DNA of 51,330 nucleotides from Sphingobacteriales bacterium (GCA_016200915.1 JACQDV010000065.1:1-51330), one strand, 5' to 3'. Shown: positions 1 through 9,051, counted from the first letter of the stretch. Program-made: numbers and translations. The notes: generated by a model from the sequence alone, not told the origin.

Positions 1-48
1 GAGGAGGAAGATCAAAATGATTTCAAGCAGCCTGAACTTGGGTTTTAG
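1..48 (+). CDS. C-terminal tail of a gene cut by the window edge
   Basis: Reading from base 1 the frame gives EEEDQNDFKQPELGF and then TAG at 46-48. An acidic tail ending right at a strong hairpin looks like the true end of a protein whose body lies outside the window. The other forward frame runs on through the hairpins and gives low-complexity residues, so it is less likely. Too little is visible to name the protein. Confidence 0.4.
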   Translation, partial: EEEDQNDFKQPELGF

Positions 49-89
49 CCCTTTGGGCTACTTCTTCAAGCCACCGCCTTTGGCGGTGG
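46..89 (+). terminator. Twin hairpins after the truncated gene
   Basis: There are two perfect hairpins with TTT loops: TAGCCC/GGGCTA at 46-60 and CCACCGCC/GGCGGTGG at 71-89. The first includes the stop codon of the upstream reading frame. No long T-run follows, so termination is plausible but not certain; they may instead be a repeat. Confidence 0.45.
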
Positions 90-170
90 TAATTGACTTA
101 TGAAATAAGTGAAGTAATAAAAATTATGCAACCGGTAGTTGCACAATTATGAAATCAAGAAACTATATGT

Positions 171-273
171 CCGTCACTGCGAGGCACGAAGCAGTCTGCT
201 TCATGAATGGCGCAATGACTACTACTTGTGAGAGCAGATTGCCACGACAAGCTACGCAAGTCTCGCAATGACG
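171..273. repeat. Palindromic intergenic repeat, CGTCATTGCGAGG family
   Basis: The ends are inverted copies: CCGTCACTGCGAG at 171-183 against CTCGCAATGACGG at 261-273, one mismatch in 13. Inside, GCAGTCTGCT pairs with AGCAGATTGC. This matches a short palindromic repeat family that is scattered between genes in many Bacteroidota genomes (family knowledge). It has no coding capacity of its own; the open frame over it is incidental. Confidence 0.7.
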
Positions 274-380
274 GAGTTGGTGTGTTTGATTGAGCTTTTG
301 AAGTACTGTGGTGAAGGGCATTGATGCCATGAGTTTTAAAGTGTAGATTCAACCTGAGCTTAAAAGAGAGATAAAGAATA

Positions 381-779
381 TTAATCTTCTGTATTTGCTA
401 CAAATGTCAGAAAAGCGAGAAATAGAAATACACCAGGAATAAAAAAAAGAGAATAAAAAATTATTTTCCAAATTAGAGGCATTGTAGTCAAGTCAACATT
501 TACTTTAAAAAAGTAAGCCACAATACTAAAAACTATAATCTCAATTAGGAAACTTCCTACTGCAAATATTACTAACATAAGAATTCTTAGCATATAAGGC
601 ATTGGTGCCTTTTCAGATTTCTCTTTGTTCAATTCATCTGGATTTAATTCTTTTTTTTCAATTTTCTGACTTAGTATCTTTTTTGATTTCCTATTAGAAA
701 ACATTTGATGGAATTGTGGTATAAGCCCTAAGATTGCCACTAATAAAGCTCCCAATGCTATTAAATTTGAAGTTTCCAT
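381..779 (-). CDS. Small membrane protein of unknown function
   Basis: This 132-residue protein begins at the ATG at 779; an in-frame TTG two codons earlier is a weaker candidate. One membrane segment lies near residues 5-23, a charged Lys/Glu-rich linker at about 28-58, and two further hydrophobic stretches at about 62-92 and 104-128. The layout suggests an inner-membrane protein with a cytosolic loop. I do not recognise the family. It stands alone, transcribed away from parE, with repeats on both sides. Confidence 0.6.
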   Translation of the reverse strand: METSNLIALGALLVAILGLIPQFHQMFSNRKSKKILSQKIEKKELNPDELNKEKSEKAPMPYMLRILMLVIFAVGSFLIEIIVFSIVAYFFKVNVDLTTMPLIWKIIFYSLFFIPGVFLFLAFLTFVANTED

Positions 780-785
780 TCTCAA

Positions 786-1138
786 ATTTACAAACTCTTA
801 TCTCAGTTTTTGTAAACTCTAAAATGACAGATTTATAAACAAAATTTTCTGTTGCATAAAATTTCCCATCGTACAAGTGTGCGACCGCAGCTTAATAGCA
901 GCACTTCAGCTAAGTACATAATCTTTCTTCTTCCATGTGCATAACCTGTTCTCCAATAAAAATTGCTCACATTTACCATTTTTCTGTGGATAAGTGGGGC
1001 GGTGGGAAATTGGCCTCATTCCGCTAAATTCGCAGCCGTGTAAATTGCAGCATACTGCATTTTAGTTATTGTATTTAATGTATTTCATTTATTAACCTAA
1101 TATAACCCTCCCCCTCAAGGGGGAGTTAGGAGGGGGTC
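786..1138. other. 353-bp gene-free region before parE
   Basis: No convincing gene. It holds a stretch at 865-907 that resembles one at 50487-50512 (shared GCAGCACTTCA), a single TTATCCACA-type box on the minus strand (985-993), and the C/G-rich repeat that runs into the parE start (1105-1137). No clear TAnnTTTG promoter was found. Confidence 0.4.
1105..1138 (+). repeat. C/G-rich palindromic repeat abutting the parE start
   Basis: CTCCCCC at 1108-1114 pairs with GGGGGAG at 1119-1125, followed by TTAGGAGGGGG and the ATG. The same C-run/G-run motif recurs at 3035-3155 and 15593-15660. Its AGGAGG at 1128-1133 lies seven to ten bases before the parE ATG and would act as a Shine-Dalgarno sequence, which is uncommon in this phylum. 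Confidence 0.55.
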
Positions 1139-3043
1139 ATGGCTAAAGCAAAAGAATCGGAAAAAGATACTAACCTGTTTGATTACAATGAAGACTCGAT
1201 TAAAACTCTCGAGTGGCGGGAGCATATTCGTCTGCGTCCCGGTATGTATATTGGTAAATTAGGCGATGGCGCCAGTCCCGATGATGGTATTTATGTGCTG
1301 CTGAAAGAAGTTATTGACAACTGTATTGACGAGCATACCATGGGCTACGGCAAACAAATTGATGTTACCATTGAAAAAGGTGTATGTACGGTTAGGGATT
1401 ATGGCCGTGGTATTCCTTTGGGTAAAGTGGTAGATGTGGTGAGCAAAATAAACACAGGAGCCAAGTACGACAGCAAAGTGTTTCAAAAAGCCGTTGGTTT
1501 AAATGGTGTGGGTACAAAGGCGGTGAATGCATTGAGCAGTTCATTTAAGGTTACCGCTTTTCGTGATGGTAAAGAAAAAACAGCGGAGTTTGAAAAAGGA
1601 TTACTGATAAAAGAACATAAGGAAGCAAAAAGTGGTGAAGGCAATGGAACGCTGGTAACTTTTATACCGGATGAAACAGTATTTAAAAATTTTCATTACC
1701 TGCATGAGTATCTCGATAACCAGTTCTGGAATTATTGTTATTTGAATGCAGGACTTATCATCAATTTCAATGGCAAGAAATATGTTTCTAAAAATGGTTT
1801 GCTGGACTTGTTGCAGCGTAAAACCAATGCCGATGATATTCGTTATCCCATTATTCATTTGCAGGGAGAAGATATTGAAGTAGCCCTCACCCACGAAAAT
1901 CAATACGGAGAAGAATATTATTCATTTGTAAATGGTCAGTTTACAACGCAGGGTGGAACACACTTAGCGGCTTTCCGTGAAGCGTATGTAAAAACGATCC
2001 GTGATTTTTATAAGAAGGATTATGATGCGGCGGATGTAAGAGGTAGTATTTGTGCTGCTATATCCGTAAGAGTACAGGAGCCGGTGTTTGAAAGTCAAAC
2101 CAAAACAAAATTAGGTTCACAGGTTGTGTATGAAGGCGGCCCAAGTATGAAAAATTTTGTAGCTGATTTTCTTGCCCGTGATTTGGATCTGTACTTACAT
2201 AAAAATCCCACAGTTGCAGATGCATTAAAAAAACGCATTGAGCAAAACGAAAGAGAACGTAAAGAATTAGCCGGTATTAAAAAGCTGGCCAATGAAAGAG
2301 CCAAGAAAGCCAATCTTCATAACAAGAAACTCCGTGACTGCCGTTATCATTACAACGATGAGCCAAGCGGTAAGGATAAAGATGTGATCATTGAAAAAGC
2401 AAAAGAGAGTACCATTTTTATTACGGAGGGTGATAGTGCCAGTGGTTCCATTACCAAATCGAGGAATATGGAAACACAGGCGGTTTTTAGTCTGCGTGGT
2501 AAACCGCTGAACAGTTATGGCTTAACCAAAAAAGTTGTGTATGAAAACGAAGAGTTCAACCTCTTGCAACATGCATTGAATATTGAAGAAGGATATGAAG
2601 GGTTGCGTTATAACAATATTGTTTTCGCTACCGATGCGGATGTGGATGGTATGCACATTCGTTTATTGCTGATGACCTTTTTCCTGCAGTTCTTTCCTGA
2701 CCTGGTGAAGAATGGACATGTATATATTTTACAAACACCATTGTTCCGGGTAAGAGATAAGAAAGAAACTTTTTATTGTTACGATGAAAAGGAAAAACAG
2801 GAAGCGATTAAGAAGTTAGGCGGTAAGCCGGAGATAACACGTTTTAAAGGATTAGGAGAGATAAGCCCGGAAGAGTTTGCAAGATTCATAGGACCTGAAA
2901 TGAAATTAGACCCGGTGATGCTATTACCGGAAATGCATATTCAGCAATTACTCGAATATTATATGGGTAAGAATACACCGGAACGGCAGGATTTTATTAT
3001 TGATAATTTGAAGGTGGAGCTGGATTTGGTGGAAACCCCCTAA
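1139..3043 (+). CDS. parE: DNA topoisomerase IV subunit B (ATPase subunit)
   Basis: This 634-residue GyrB/ParE-type protein is the ATPase half of a type IIA topoisomerase that decatenates and relaxes DNA. The GHKL ATPase shows KEVIDN with Glu57 and Asn61, DYGRGIP at 87-93 and NGVGTKAVN at 122-130. The transducer has QTKTKLG near 320. The TOPRIM domain has TEGDSASGS (429-437) and metal-binding DADVDG (499-504). Its length and the ParC gene downstream favour topoisomerase IV over gyrase. The last two codons and the stop fall within the C/G-rich repeat at 3035. The ATG is preceded by AGGAGG. Confidence 0.93.
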   Translation: MAKAKESEKDTNLFDYNEDSIKTLEWREHIRLRPGMYIGKLGDGASPDDGIYVLLKEVIDNCIDEHTMGYGKQIDVTIEKGVCTVRDYGRGIPLGKVVDVVSKINTGAKYDSKVFQKAVGLNGVGTKAVNALSSSFKVTAFRDGKEKTAEFEKGLLIKEHKEAKSGEGNGTLVTFIPDETVFKNFHYLHEYLDNQFWNYCYLNAGLIINFNGKKYVSKNGLLDLLQRKTNADDIRYPIIHLQGEDIEVALTHENQYGEEYYSFVNGQFTTQGGTHLAAFREAYVKTIRDFYKKDYDAADVRGSICAAISVRVQEPVFESQTKTKLGSQVVYEGGPSMKNFVADFLARDLDLYLHKNPTVADALKKRIEQNERERKELAGIKKLANERAKKANLHNKKLRDCRYHYNDEPSGKDKDVIIEKAKESTIFITEGDSASGSITKSRNMETQAVFSLRGKPLNSYGLTKKVVYENEEFNLLQHALNIEEGYEGLRYNNIVFATDADVDGMHIRLLLMTFFLQFFPDLVKNGHVYILQTPLFRVRDKKETFYCYDEKEKQEAIKKLGGKPEITRFKGLGEISPEEFARFIGPEMKLDPVMLLPEMHIQQLLEYYMGKNTPERQDFIIDNLKVELDLVETP

Positions 3044-3155
3044 CCCCCTGAAGGGGGAATTAAAACTTCATTCTCTGTTGAAGTTTTACTAACTATTTCT
3101 TAATTAAAAAATCTCATTAACAGAGAAATGGGAAGCCCCTGTAGGGGTTTGGGGT
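3035..3155. repeat. 121-bp MITE-like element filling the parE-DUF1835 gap
   Basis: The left end reads ACCCCCTAACCCCCTGAAGG and the right end, read on the minus strand, begins ACCCCAAACCCCTACAGGGG, so the ends are inverted copies. In the middle a 9-bp hairpin AAAACTTCA/TGAAGTTTT (3062-3070 and 3079-3087) with an 8-nt loop could act as a terminator. The element covers the parE stop codon and ends at the next ATG. No target duplication is obvious and no transposase is encoded. Confidence 0.6.
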
Positions 3156-3989
3156 ATGGTACACATTGTATTTAATGAAGCGGATGTAAAAGTTTTACAG
3201 GAAGCGATTGCCTTAGATGAAAGTATGCAGGGTGAAGTACTGCAGGTGAAAGATGATTATGCTGTTGGGCCGATTGCCAACATATATGCAGAAGAGGGAA
3301 TAGAAGCAAGAAAGCAATGGTGGAGAGAGGTACTGGCTGGTGGGGATTATTCTGGCAAAGTTGATACTGGCGAAGTAAATGATATTAAGCTGGTGAATGA
3401 ATTAAAAGCAAAGCTTACTGAGAATACAGAAGAGATACTTTGGATATGGGCAGCACAAAACAAGCATGATGTAAGTGGTTATTACTGGCTGATGAGTCAG
3501 CTGAAGGATTTCCAGGGAAGAATATTTATTCTTTATCTCAACAATCTTCCGTTCATCAATGAGAAGGGAAATATTTTTTATCCGGAGTGGCTGCATACTA
3601 TTCAGCCTAAAGAATTTTTAAAAGCGAGGAAACTGGCGAGAGAAATTACGCTGAGTGAATTTGAAGTTGATCCTGATATCTGGCAAAAACTCTGTGAAGA
3701 AAACAAAGGTGTTCGTTTGCTCGAAGGAGGAAAGAAATTAACACAGGAAGATTATGATTTTTATGATAGCGAATTAAAAAAATATATAACCGGCGATTGG
3801 CAAAAGGCCAGCAAAATAATTCACAACTTTTTGCACAAAGCCAAACACACCACCGGTGATGCTTATTTGCTATGGAGGTTAAAAAGAATGATTACCGAAG
3901 GGGTGTTTGATGTACAGGGTGAAGTGGCTAAGATGAAAGATTTTGAAGTAAAACAAAAAGCTAAGCAGGAAGAAACAGTAAGTGAATAA
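3156..3989 (+). CDS. DUF1835 domain-containing protein
   Basis: This 277-residue cytosolic protein opens with VHIVFNEADV and has the pattern VKDDYAVGPI, typical of the DUF1835 family. The C-terminal half (about 160-270), with the conserved DFYDSEL-like segment, corresponds to the partner domain DUF3658. The molecular function is unknown. It lies between parE and parC in the same direction, so it is probably co-transcribed, but the flanking repeats make it possible that it was inserted between them. The ATG directly follows the right end of the MITE-like element. Confidence 0.8.
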   Translation: MVHIVFNEADVKVLQEAIALDESMQGEVLQVKDDYAVGPIANIYAEEGIEARKQWWREVLAGGDYSGKVDTGEVNDIKLVNELKAKLTENTEEILWIWAAQNKHDVSGYYWLMSQLKDFQGRIFILYLNNLPFINEKGNIFYPEWLHTIQPKEFLKARKLAREITLSEFEVDPDIWQKLCEENKGVRLLEGGKKLTQEDYDFYDSELKKYITGDWQKASKIIHNFLHKAKHTTGDAYLLWRLKRMITEGVFDVQGEVAKMKDFEVKQKAKQEETVSE

Positions 3990-4015
3990 TTACTAAAACC
4001 GTTGCGCCTTAAAAA

Positions 4016-4058
4016 CTTAGCGCCTTTGCGAGAAATTTTTCCTCGCAAAGACGCTAAG
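4016..4058. repeat. Long hairpin repeat in the parC leader
   Basis: Two 17-base arms, CTTAGCGCCTTTGCGAG (4016-4032) and CTCGCAAAGACGCTAAG (4042-4058), pair with one mismatch around a 9-nt loop. This is the CGCAAAGACGC type of dispersed repeat common in Bacteroidota. A related pair lies at 36156-36244. It sits 23 bases before the parC ATG and could terminate the preceding transcript or fold in the parC leader. Confidence 0.6.
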
Positions 4059-4081
4059 GAGCAAAGAAACAAGAGAAAGAA

Positions 4082-6601
4082 ATGAGTGCAGCTAAAAATA
4101 AACTGAAAGATTTATTAGAAAATGACGGAGGTATCCAGGGACAGTACAAAACATGGTTTTTGGATTATGCTTCTTATGTAATATTAGAACGTGCCGTACC
4201 AGCAGTGGAAGATGGATTGAAACCTGTGCAACGCCGTATTCTTCATGCAATGAAGGAGATGGATGATGGACGCTTTAACAAAGTAGCGAACATCATTGGT
4301 CAGTCCATGCAGTATCATCCGCATGGTGATGCGAGTATTGGTGATGCGCTGGTGAACATGGGACAAAAAGATTTGCTGATTGAAACACAGGGTAACTGGG
4401 GTGATGTAAGAACGGGCGATGATGCGGCAGCTCCCCGTTATATTGAAGCAAGACTTTCCAAGTTTGCCTTAGATGTTGCCTTCAATAATAAAACCACTGA
4501 ATGGGCTTTGAGTTATGATGGTCGTAAAAACGAACCAGTGACCTTGCCAATGAAGTTTCCTTTGTTACTGGCACAGGGAGCAGAGGGTATTGCGGTTGGC
4601 CTGGCAACAAAAATTCTTCCTCATAATTTTTGTGAGCTGATTGAAGCCTCTATCAAATATTTAAGAGGAAAACGTTTTGAACTTATTCCTGATTTTCTTA
4701 CAGGAGGAATGATTGATGCTACCAATTACAATGATGGCAAACGGGGTGGTAAAGTAAGAGTGAGAGTACATATTGAAGAAGCAGATAAAAAAACATTGCT
4801 GATTAAAGATGTTCCGTATGGTGTTACTACTTCTTCGTTGATTGATTCTATCATCAAAGCAAACGACCAGGGGAAAATTAAAATTAAAAAAGTAACGGAT
4901 AATACTGCTGCTGAAGTAGAGATACAAATTGATCTGGCGCCGGGTATTTCTCCTGATATTACTATTGATGCATTGTATGCATTTACGGATTGTGAAGTTT
5001 CCATTTCACCAAACGCTTGCGTTATTTCAAACCAGAAACCACAATTTCTTGGTGTAAATGAATTACTTAAATTTTCTGCAGAACAAACAAAAGAATTGCT
5101 GAAGAAAGAGCTGGAGATCAGGTTGGCTGAGTTGCAAGAGAAATGGCATTATACTTCGCTCGAGAAAATATTCTTTGAAGAAAAAATATACAAAGAGCTG
5201 GAGAAGAAACATGCTACATGGGATAAAGTAATTGAAGCAATAGGAGATGCATTCAAACCTTTCCGTAAACAGTTGAGGAGAGATATTACAAGAGAAGATA
5301 TCATTAAGCTGACAGAAAAACCTGTACGCCGTATTTATCGGTTAGATATAGATGAACTCAACGAACAAATAAAAGGATTAGAAGCTGATATCAAGCAAGT
5401 AAAACATGATTTAGCGAACCTCGTTGATTATGCTGTAGCATATTATGAAAATTTATTAAAAAAATATGGCAAAGGTCGTGAACGTAAAACAGAAATCAAA
5501 CTGTTTGAAACCGTTCAGGCAAAAACCGTGGCTATTGCAAATACTAAGCTGTACGTAAACCGTGAAGATGGTTTTGTTGGTACTTCATTAAAGAAAGATG
5601 AGTTTGTATGCGATTGTTCTGACCTGGATGATATCATCGTTTTTGCCAAACGGGGTATTATGAAAGTGGTGAAGGTGCAGGATAAAGCCTATATCGGGAA
5701 AGATATTTTGCATGTGGCCATCTTTCAGAAAAATGATGAACGCACTACGTACAATATGATTTATGTGGATGGAAAAACAGGTGTGAGTTATGCCAAGCGT
5801 TTTAATGTTACCGGTGTTACCAGAGATAAGGAATATGATCTTACAAAAGGTGATGAAAAGAGTAAAGTGCATTACTTCACCGCCAACCCCAATGGTGAGG
5901 CAGAAGTAGTGAAGATTAATCTTAGCCCAAGCTGCAGTGCCAGGAATAAAGAACTGGAATTTTATTTTGAAACACTGGAAATAAAAGGCCGTAGCAGCAT
6001 GGGTAACCAGGTGACCAAGTATCCTATCAAATCAGTTAAGTTAAAAGAAGCCGGCAAATCAACTTTGAGCGGACGTAAGCTTTGGTTTGATGATCAGTTT
6101 GGAAGATTGAATACTGAGGAGAAAGGACAATACTTGGGCAGTTTTCAACCGGAAGAACAGATATTGGTGATTTACCGTGATGGTAACTATGAAATCACCG
6201 ACCAGGAGTTAACGCAGAAGCTTGACCCTGAGAATGTGATCTTCATTAATAAATTCAATCCTGAAAAAATTATTACAGCTGTGTACCTGGATAACGACAA
6301 ATACCAGTACAATGTAAAACGCTTCAAGATTGAGACCACTACATTAAAGAATAAATTCTTCTTCATTAAAGAAGGTGAAGGGAACTATGTAGAAGCAGTA
6401 ACTACTGCAGAAGAACCAATATTAGCGATGCAGAGTGGTCGTGGTGCGCAGGTGAGAAAAGCTAAAATTAAAATTGCAAAAGTGGCAGAGATAATGGGAT
6501 GGAAAGCAGTAGGAGCGAAGCTGGCTGATTATAACAAGAGCATTGAGATGGAATGGCAAAATCCTAAAGAAGAAGATAAGCAGGGAGAATTGTTTGAATA
6601 G
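4082..6601 (+). CDS. parC: DNA topoisomerase IV subunit A (DNA-cleaving subunit)
   Basis: This 839-residue GyrA/ParC-type protein cuts and rejoins DNA in the topoisomerase IV heterotetramer with ParE. The breakage-reunion domain shows AVPAVEDGLKPVQRR (38-52), HPHGDASIGD (79-88) and the catalytic tyrosine Tyr120 in AAAPRYIE. A coiled region lies near 330-450. The C-terminal third has beta-rich repeats but no clear GyrA box, which favours ParC. At the quinolone-contact position equivalent to GyrA Ser83 there is Ala84, while the acidic residue (Asp88) is kept. The gene ends at the bidirectional terminator before trxA. Confidence 0.92.
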   Translation: MSAAKNKLKDLLENDGGIQGQYKTWFLDYASYVILERAVPAVEDGLKPVQRRILHAMKEMDDGRFNKVANIIGQSMQYHPHGDASIGDALVNMGQKDLLIETQGNWGDVRTGDDAAAPRYIEARLSKFALDVAFNNKTTEWALSYDGRKNEPVTLPMKFPLLLAQGAEGIAVGLATKILPHNFCELIEASIKYLRGKRFELIPDFLTGGMIDATNYNDGKRGGKVRVRVHIEEADKKTLLIKDVPYGVTTSSLIDSIIKANDQGKIKIKKVTDNTAAEVEIQIDLAPGISPDITIDALYAFTDCEVSISPNACVISNQKPQFLGVNELLKFSAEQTKELLKKELEIRLAELQEKWHYTSLEKIFFEEKIYKELEKKHATWDKVIEAIGDAFKPFRKQLRRDITREDIIKLTEKPVRRIYRLDIDELNEQIKGLEADIKQVKHDLANLVDYAVAYYENLLKKYGKGRERKTEIKLFETVQAKTVAIANTKLYVNREDGFVGTSLKKDEFVCDCSDLDDIIVFAKRGIMKVVKVQDKAYIGKDILHVAIFQKNDERTTYNMIYVDGKTGVSYAKRFNVTGVTRDKEYDLTKGDEKSKVHYFTANPNGEAEVVKINLSPSCSARNKELEFYFETLEIKGRSSMGNQVTKYPIKSVKLKEAGKSTLSGRKLWFDDQFGRLNTEEKGQYLGSFQPEEQILVIYRDGNYEITDQELTQKLDPENVIFINKFNPEKIITAVYLDNDKYQYNVKRFKIETTTLKNKFFFIKEGEGNYVEAVTTAEEPILAMQSGRGAQVRKAKIKIAKVAEIMGWKAVGAKLADYNKSIEMEWQNPKEEDKQGELFE

Positions 6602-6674
6602 CATGTTGCTGTTAGCAATTAAAGTAAAGTGTTTGGGATTTGTAAGAGGTGAAGGAACGCTGATGTTTTATGAT

Positions 6675-6740
6675 TATTAAGATAATCGCAGATAAATCAT
6701 AACCAATCATAACAATCTGCTTCATCTGTGTTCAATCCTT
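6675..6740. repeat. Possible dispersed intergenic repeat after parC
   Basis: The stretch resembles the scattered Bacteroidota sequence with CGCAGATAAATCATAA, AATCATAACAATCTG and TTCATCTGTGTTCAATC in series. Identification rests on memory of such repeats, and only one copy is visible here. No gene lies between 6602 and 6830. Confidence 0.3.
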
Positions 6741-6830
6741 CTGAATATAGCTTAGAACCCTGATGTGTGGGACGCAGGGGACGATGCTTAAAATACCGCA
6801 GTTGGTATCAACAACAATGATATGGTATTA

Positions 6831-6878
6831 AAATAAAAAATCCCGTCCCAAAGATGTTGGAGACGGGATTACTTTTTT
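6831..6878. terminator. Bidirectional terminator between parC and trxA
   Basis: The arms AATCCCGTC (6839-6847) and GACGGGATT (6862-6870) form a perfect 9-bp stem, extended inward by CCA/TGG. An A-run precedes it and a T-run follows it, so it can work on both strands for the two convergent genes. Confidence 0.85.
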
Positions 6879-6891
6879 GATAAGTGCATAA

Positions 6892-7209
6892 TTAAATATG
6901 AGCTTCAATCTTTTTTACAAAATTTGCTTTGGGTTGTGCACCTACTAATTTATCAACCACCTTGCCACCTTTTACAAAAAGAATAGCAGGGATAGATGTA
7001 ATACCAAAATTAATGCTGAGCTGCGGATTATGGTCAACGTTTACTTTACCAACGTTTACTTTACCATCATACTCTTTGCTCAGTTCCTCAATAACTGGCC
7101 CGATTGCACGGCAGGGGCCGCACCACTCAGCCCAAAAATCGATAACGGTTAATTTATCTGAAGCGATTACTTCTGTTTGAAAATTACCATCTGTGAATTC
7201 TTTTGCCAT
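6892..7209 (-). CDS. trxA: Thioredoxin
   Basis: This is a 105-residue, full-length cytosolic thioredoxin that reduces protein disulfides with electrons from thioredoxin reductase. The active site WCGPC places the redox cysteines at 30 and 33, and the cis-proline is Pro74 in TSIPAIL. No signal peptide or membrane anchor is present. The gene is transcribed alone, with an exact TAAATTTG element 47 bases upstream of the ATG and a terminator just after the stop. Confidence 0.95.
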   Translation of the reverse strand: MAKEFTDGNFQTEVIASDKLTVIDFWAEWCGPCRAIGPVIEELSKEYDGKVNVGKVNVDHNPQLSINFGITSIPAILFVKGGKVVDKLVGAQPKANFVKKIEAHI

Positions 7210-7255
7210 AGTTTTATTTTACTTTTTTTGTTTTCTGATTTGGTATAGAGAAGTG

Positions 7256-7263
7256 CAAATTTA
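7256..7263 (-). promoter_or_regulatory. Candidate -7 promoter element for trxA
   Basis: On the minus strand the bases read TAAATTTG, an exact match to the Bacteroidota TAnnTTTG element, 47 bases before the start codon. No clear TTG at the expected 17-23-base spacing was found, so support is partial. Confidence 0.4.
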
Positions 7264-7330
7264 AGCCCAATCAGGTTAAAATGATGTTATGACATTTTCC
7301 ACAGTATGTTTACATCCCTGAAATGGTAAG

Positions 7331-8578
7331 CTAACCGACATTAGTTGCCAATTGGTCAGCGTTTTCCTGCATTTTCTTCATGGGCTGCCAGCGGAAGAAA
7401 GTGAGCGAACGCCACAACCATTCAACCGGCCCATAGTTATAACGGCTTAGCCACCAACGTGCAAAAATGGCCTGGATGATATATACCGCAAAGCCAATCA
7501 GAATATTAACAGCAGGACTTGTCTTTAAAAACAATCCTAACCCGAAATGATAAAACAATAAGACACCAAATAATGTTTGCGATACATAACTGGTTAACGC
7601 CATTTTACCTACATAAGACAAAGTGAATAACCATTTCTGCCAGCGAATACGGTACATGAGCATGGTTAGCCCGGAGAGATAAAAAATTGTCATGGCTGTG
7701 CTGGCAAAATCCATTAAGAAATTAAATAGAAGCAGCATGGCACGGTTATTCTCCCAACCAAGTTTTAATACCTGGTTTGCAGCAAACAAACTGATGGCAA
7801 TAACGATAGGAGCAAGCGTAATAAAACCACTGAATTTGCAAATGCGTTTGATAGTTGGTTTTACATCAGTTAAATTTTCAAACCATTTTTTACGGCCAAC
7901 ATAAGTGCCGAGCATAAAGAACCCAAGCGTAATATAAATTCTTCCGCTGTCGAATTGAAAAGCAAATTTTGTTGATAAGCCCTGCCAGTTGTTCTTTATC
8001 ATGTCGAAGAATGAACCGCTTTTTATAACATCATAATATCGCTGCGCATCTTCACCAACAGATGGTGGTGTATTACCGGTAGGAGGTTTTTGTGTGAAAT
8101 AATGAATGACATCCATTATTCTTGCCGGTAGATTAAACACCAGTAATAAAGCAATGATGAGTAATAAACGATTGCTGATGTTTCTTACAAATAACAGGAT
8201 AAACCCAAGCGGAACGTAGATAGAAAGAATATCGCCTCTCCATAATGCATGATGTATTAAGCCGATGACGCCCAGAATGGCCAGTCGCCATGCATACCGC
8301 CATACAAAACTCTCTTCCTTTTTTTGCAGGCTTTGCATTTGCAGAAAGAAACTTAAACCAAAGAGGAATGAAAAGAAAGTAAAGAATTTTCCAAAAACAA
8401 AAATGCCGTTAATGATACTTACGGCCTGGCTGCCTGCATCGCTGTACATTTGGTAAACTTGCTGAGGTAGTCCTGCGCCAGTGTACCAATAAATAAAATG
8501 AGCGAAAATAATTCCCAATAAAGCAAAGCCACGGAGGGCATCTACCGCTACTATCCGGCTGGAGGTTTGTGCTGTCAT
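7331..8578 (-). CDS. DUF418 (YeiB-like) membrane protein
   Basis: This 415-residue integral membrane protein has about ten hydrophobic segments. It begins IVAVDALRGFALLGI, the hallmark opening of the YeiB/DUF418 family, and the C-terminal DUF418 motif YNYGPVEWLWR is present near residues 378-388. The family is distantly related to membrane acyltransferases and its substrate is unknown. The start ATG at 8578 is the only one that keeps the conserved opening. It is not closely coupled to either neighbour. Confidence 0.85.
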   Translation of the reverse strand: MTAQTSSRIVAVDALRGFALLGIIFAHFIYWYTGAGLPQQVYQMYSDAGSQAVSIINGIFVFGKFFTFFSFLFGLSFFLQMQSLQKKEESFVWRYAWRLAILGVIGLIHHALWRGDILSIYVPLGFILLFVRNISNRLLLIIALLLVFNLPARIMDVIHYFTQKPPTGNTPPSVGEDAQRYYDVIKSGSFFDMIKNNWQGLSTKFAFQFDSGRIYITLGFFMLGTYVGRKKWFENLTDVKPTIKRICKFSGFITLAPIVIAISLFAANQVLKLGWENNRAMLLLFNFLMDFASTAMTIFYLSGLTMLMYRIRWQKWLFTLSYVGKMALTSYVSQTLFGVLLFYHFGLGLFLKTSPAVNILIGFAVYIIQAIFARWWLSRYNYGPVEWLWRSLTFFRWQPMKKMQENADQLATNVG

Positions 8579-8726
8579 CGTTTAACTTTTACGCAAAAAT
8601 GCTGGTAAAAGTTACAGCATAAATCCAAAAAGTGACGAACCGTTTGTATAATGGAGTGAAGTAAAAGATTTCAAGATTTGAAAATTTGAAGATGCAAAAA
8701 TGGCTGCAGGTGTTAATACCAAAGGT

Positions 8727-8981
8727 TTATTCATCCAGCTTGTATTTTTTGCGGATATACTTTACAGCATCTTCATTTAAGGTAACCTCTCCTGCATCAG
8801 CTTGTTTTATGCTTTCTTCAATCCTCTTTTTCCAGTTATCCGGAATTTTTTTCCATTCCGTTTCGTCGTTCTGCTGATGGATGTAATTTTCCACAAGCCC
8901 TAAAACTTCTTCCTGTTTTGTATCTGAAAGCTGTTCTATTTCCTGTAAAATTTTTTCTCTTATATTTTGAGGGTTGCTCAT
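8727..8981 (-). CDS. Small charged protein, possibly an orphan antitoxin-like protein
   Basis: This 84-residue protein is helical and charged, with no membrane segment. The N-terminal half (IREKILQEIEQLSDTKQEEV) resembles the opening of many small antitoxin or addiction-module-component proteins. No toxin-sized partner is next to it, so the antitoxin idea is weak. It sits just downstream of dnaE on the same strand, after a hairpin, and is probably expressed separately. Confidence 0.55.
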   Translation of the reverse strand: MSNPQNIREKILQEIEQLSDTKQEEVLGLVENYIHQQNDETEWKKIPDNWKKRIEESIKQADAGEVTLNEDAVKYIRKKYKLDE

Positions 8982-9016
8982 GTTATAAATTTACCCAATC
9001 CCAAAGTAGTTGTTAA

Positions 9017-9049
9017 AGGTGTCTGACAACTTTGAGTTGTCTGACACCT
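9017..9049 (-). terminator. Hairpin terminator after dnaE
   Basis: AGGTGTCTGACAACT (9017-9031) and AGTTGTCTGACACCT (9035-9049) are inverted arms with one central mismatch and a TTG loop. The hairpin begins three bases after the dnaE stop codon. There is no T-run on the minus strand, so it could also be a repeat. Confidence 0.55.
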
Positions 9050-9051
9050 GG

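Noticed and set aside
155-352. Open frame of 65 codons on the minus strand
   Set aside because: It lies over the palindromic repeat at 171-273 and has low-complexity composition.
694-876. Open frame of 60 codons overlapping the start of the small membrane protein gene
   Set aside because: It is in a different frame, has no partner or domain, and ends within the real gene; at most it is a remnant.
985-993. A perfect DnaA-box-like TTATCCACA on the minus strand near parE
   Set aside because: Only one copy was found, with no cluster, AT-rich unwinding region or dnaA gene; one match in 51 kb is expected by chance.
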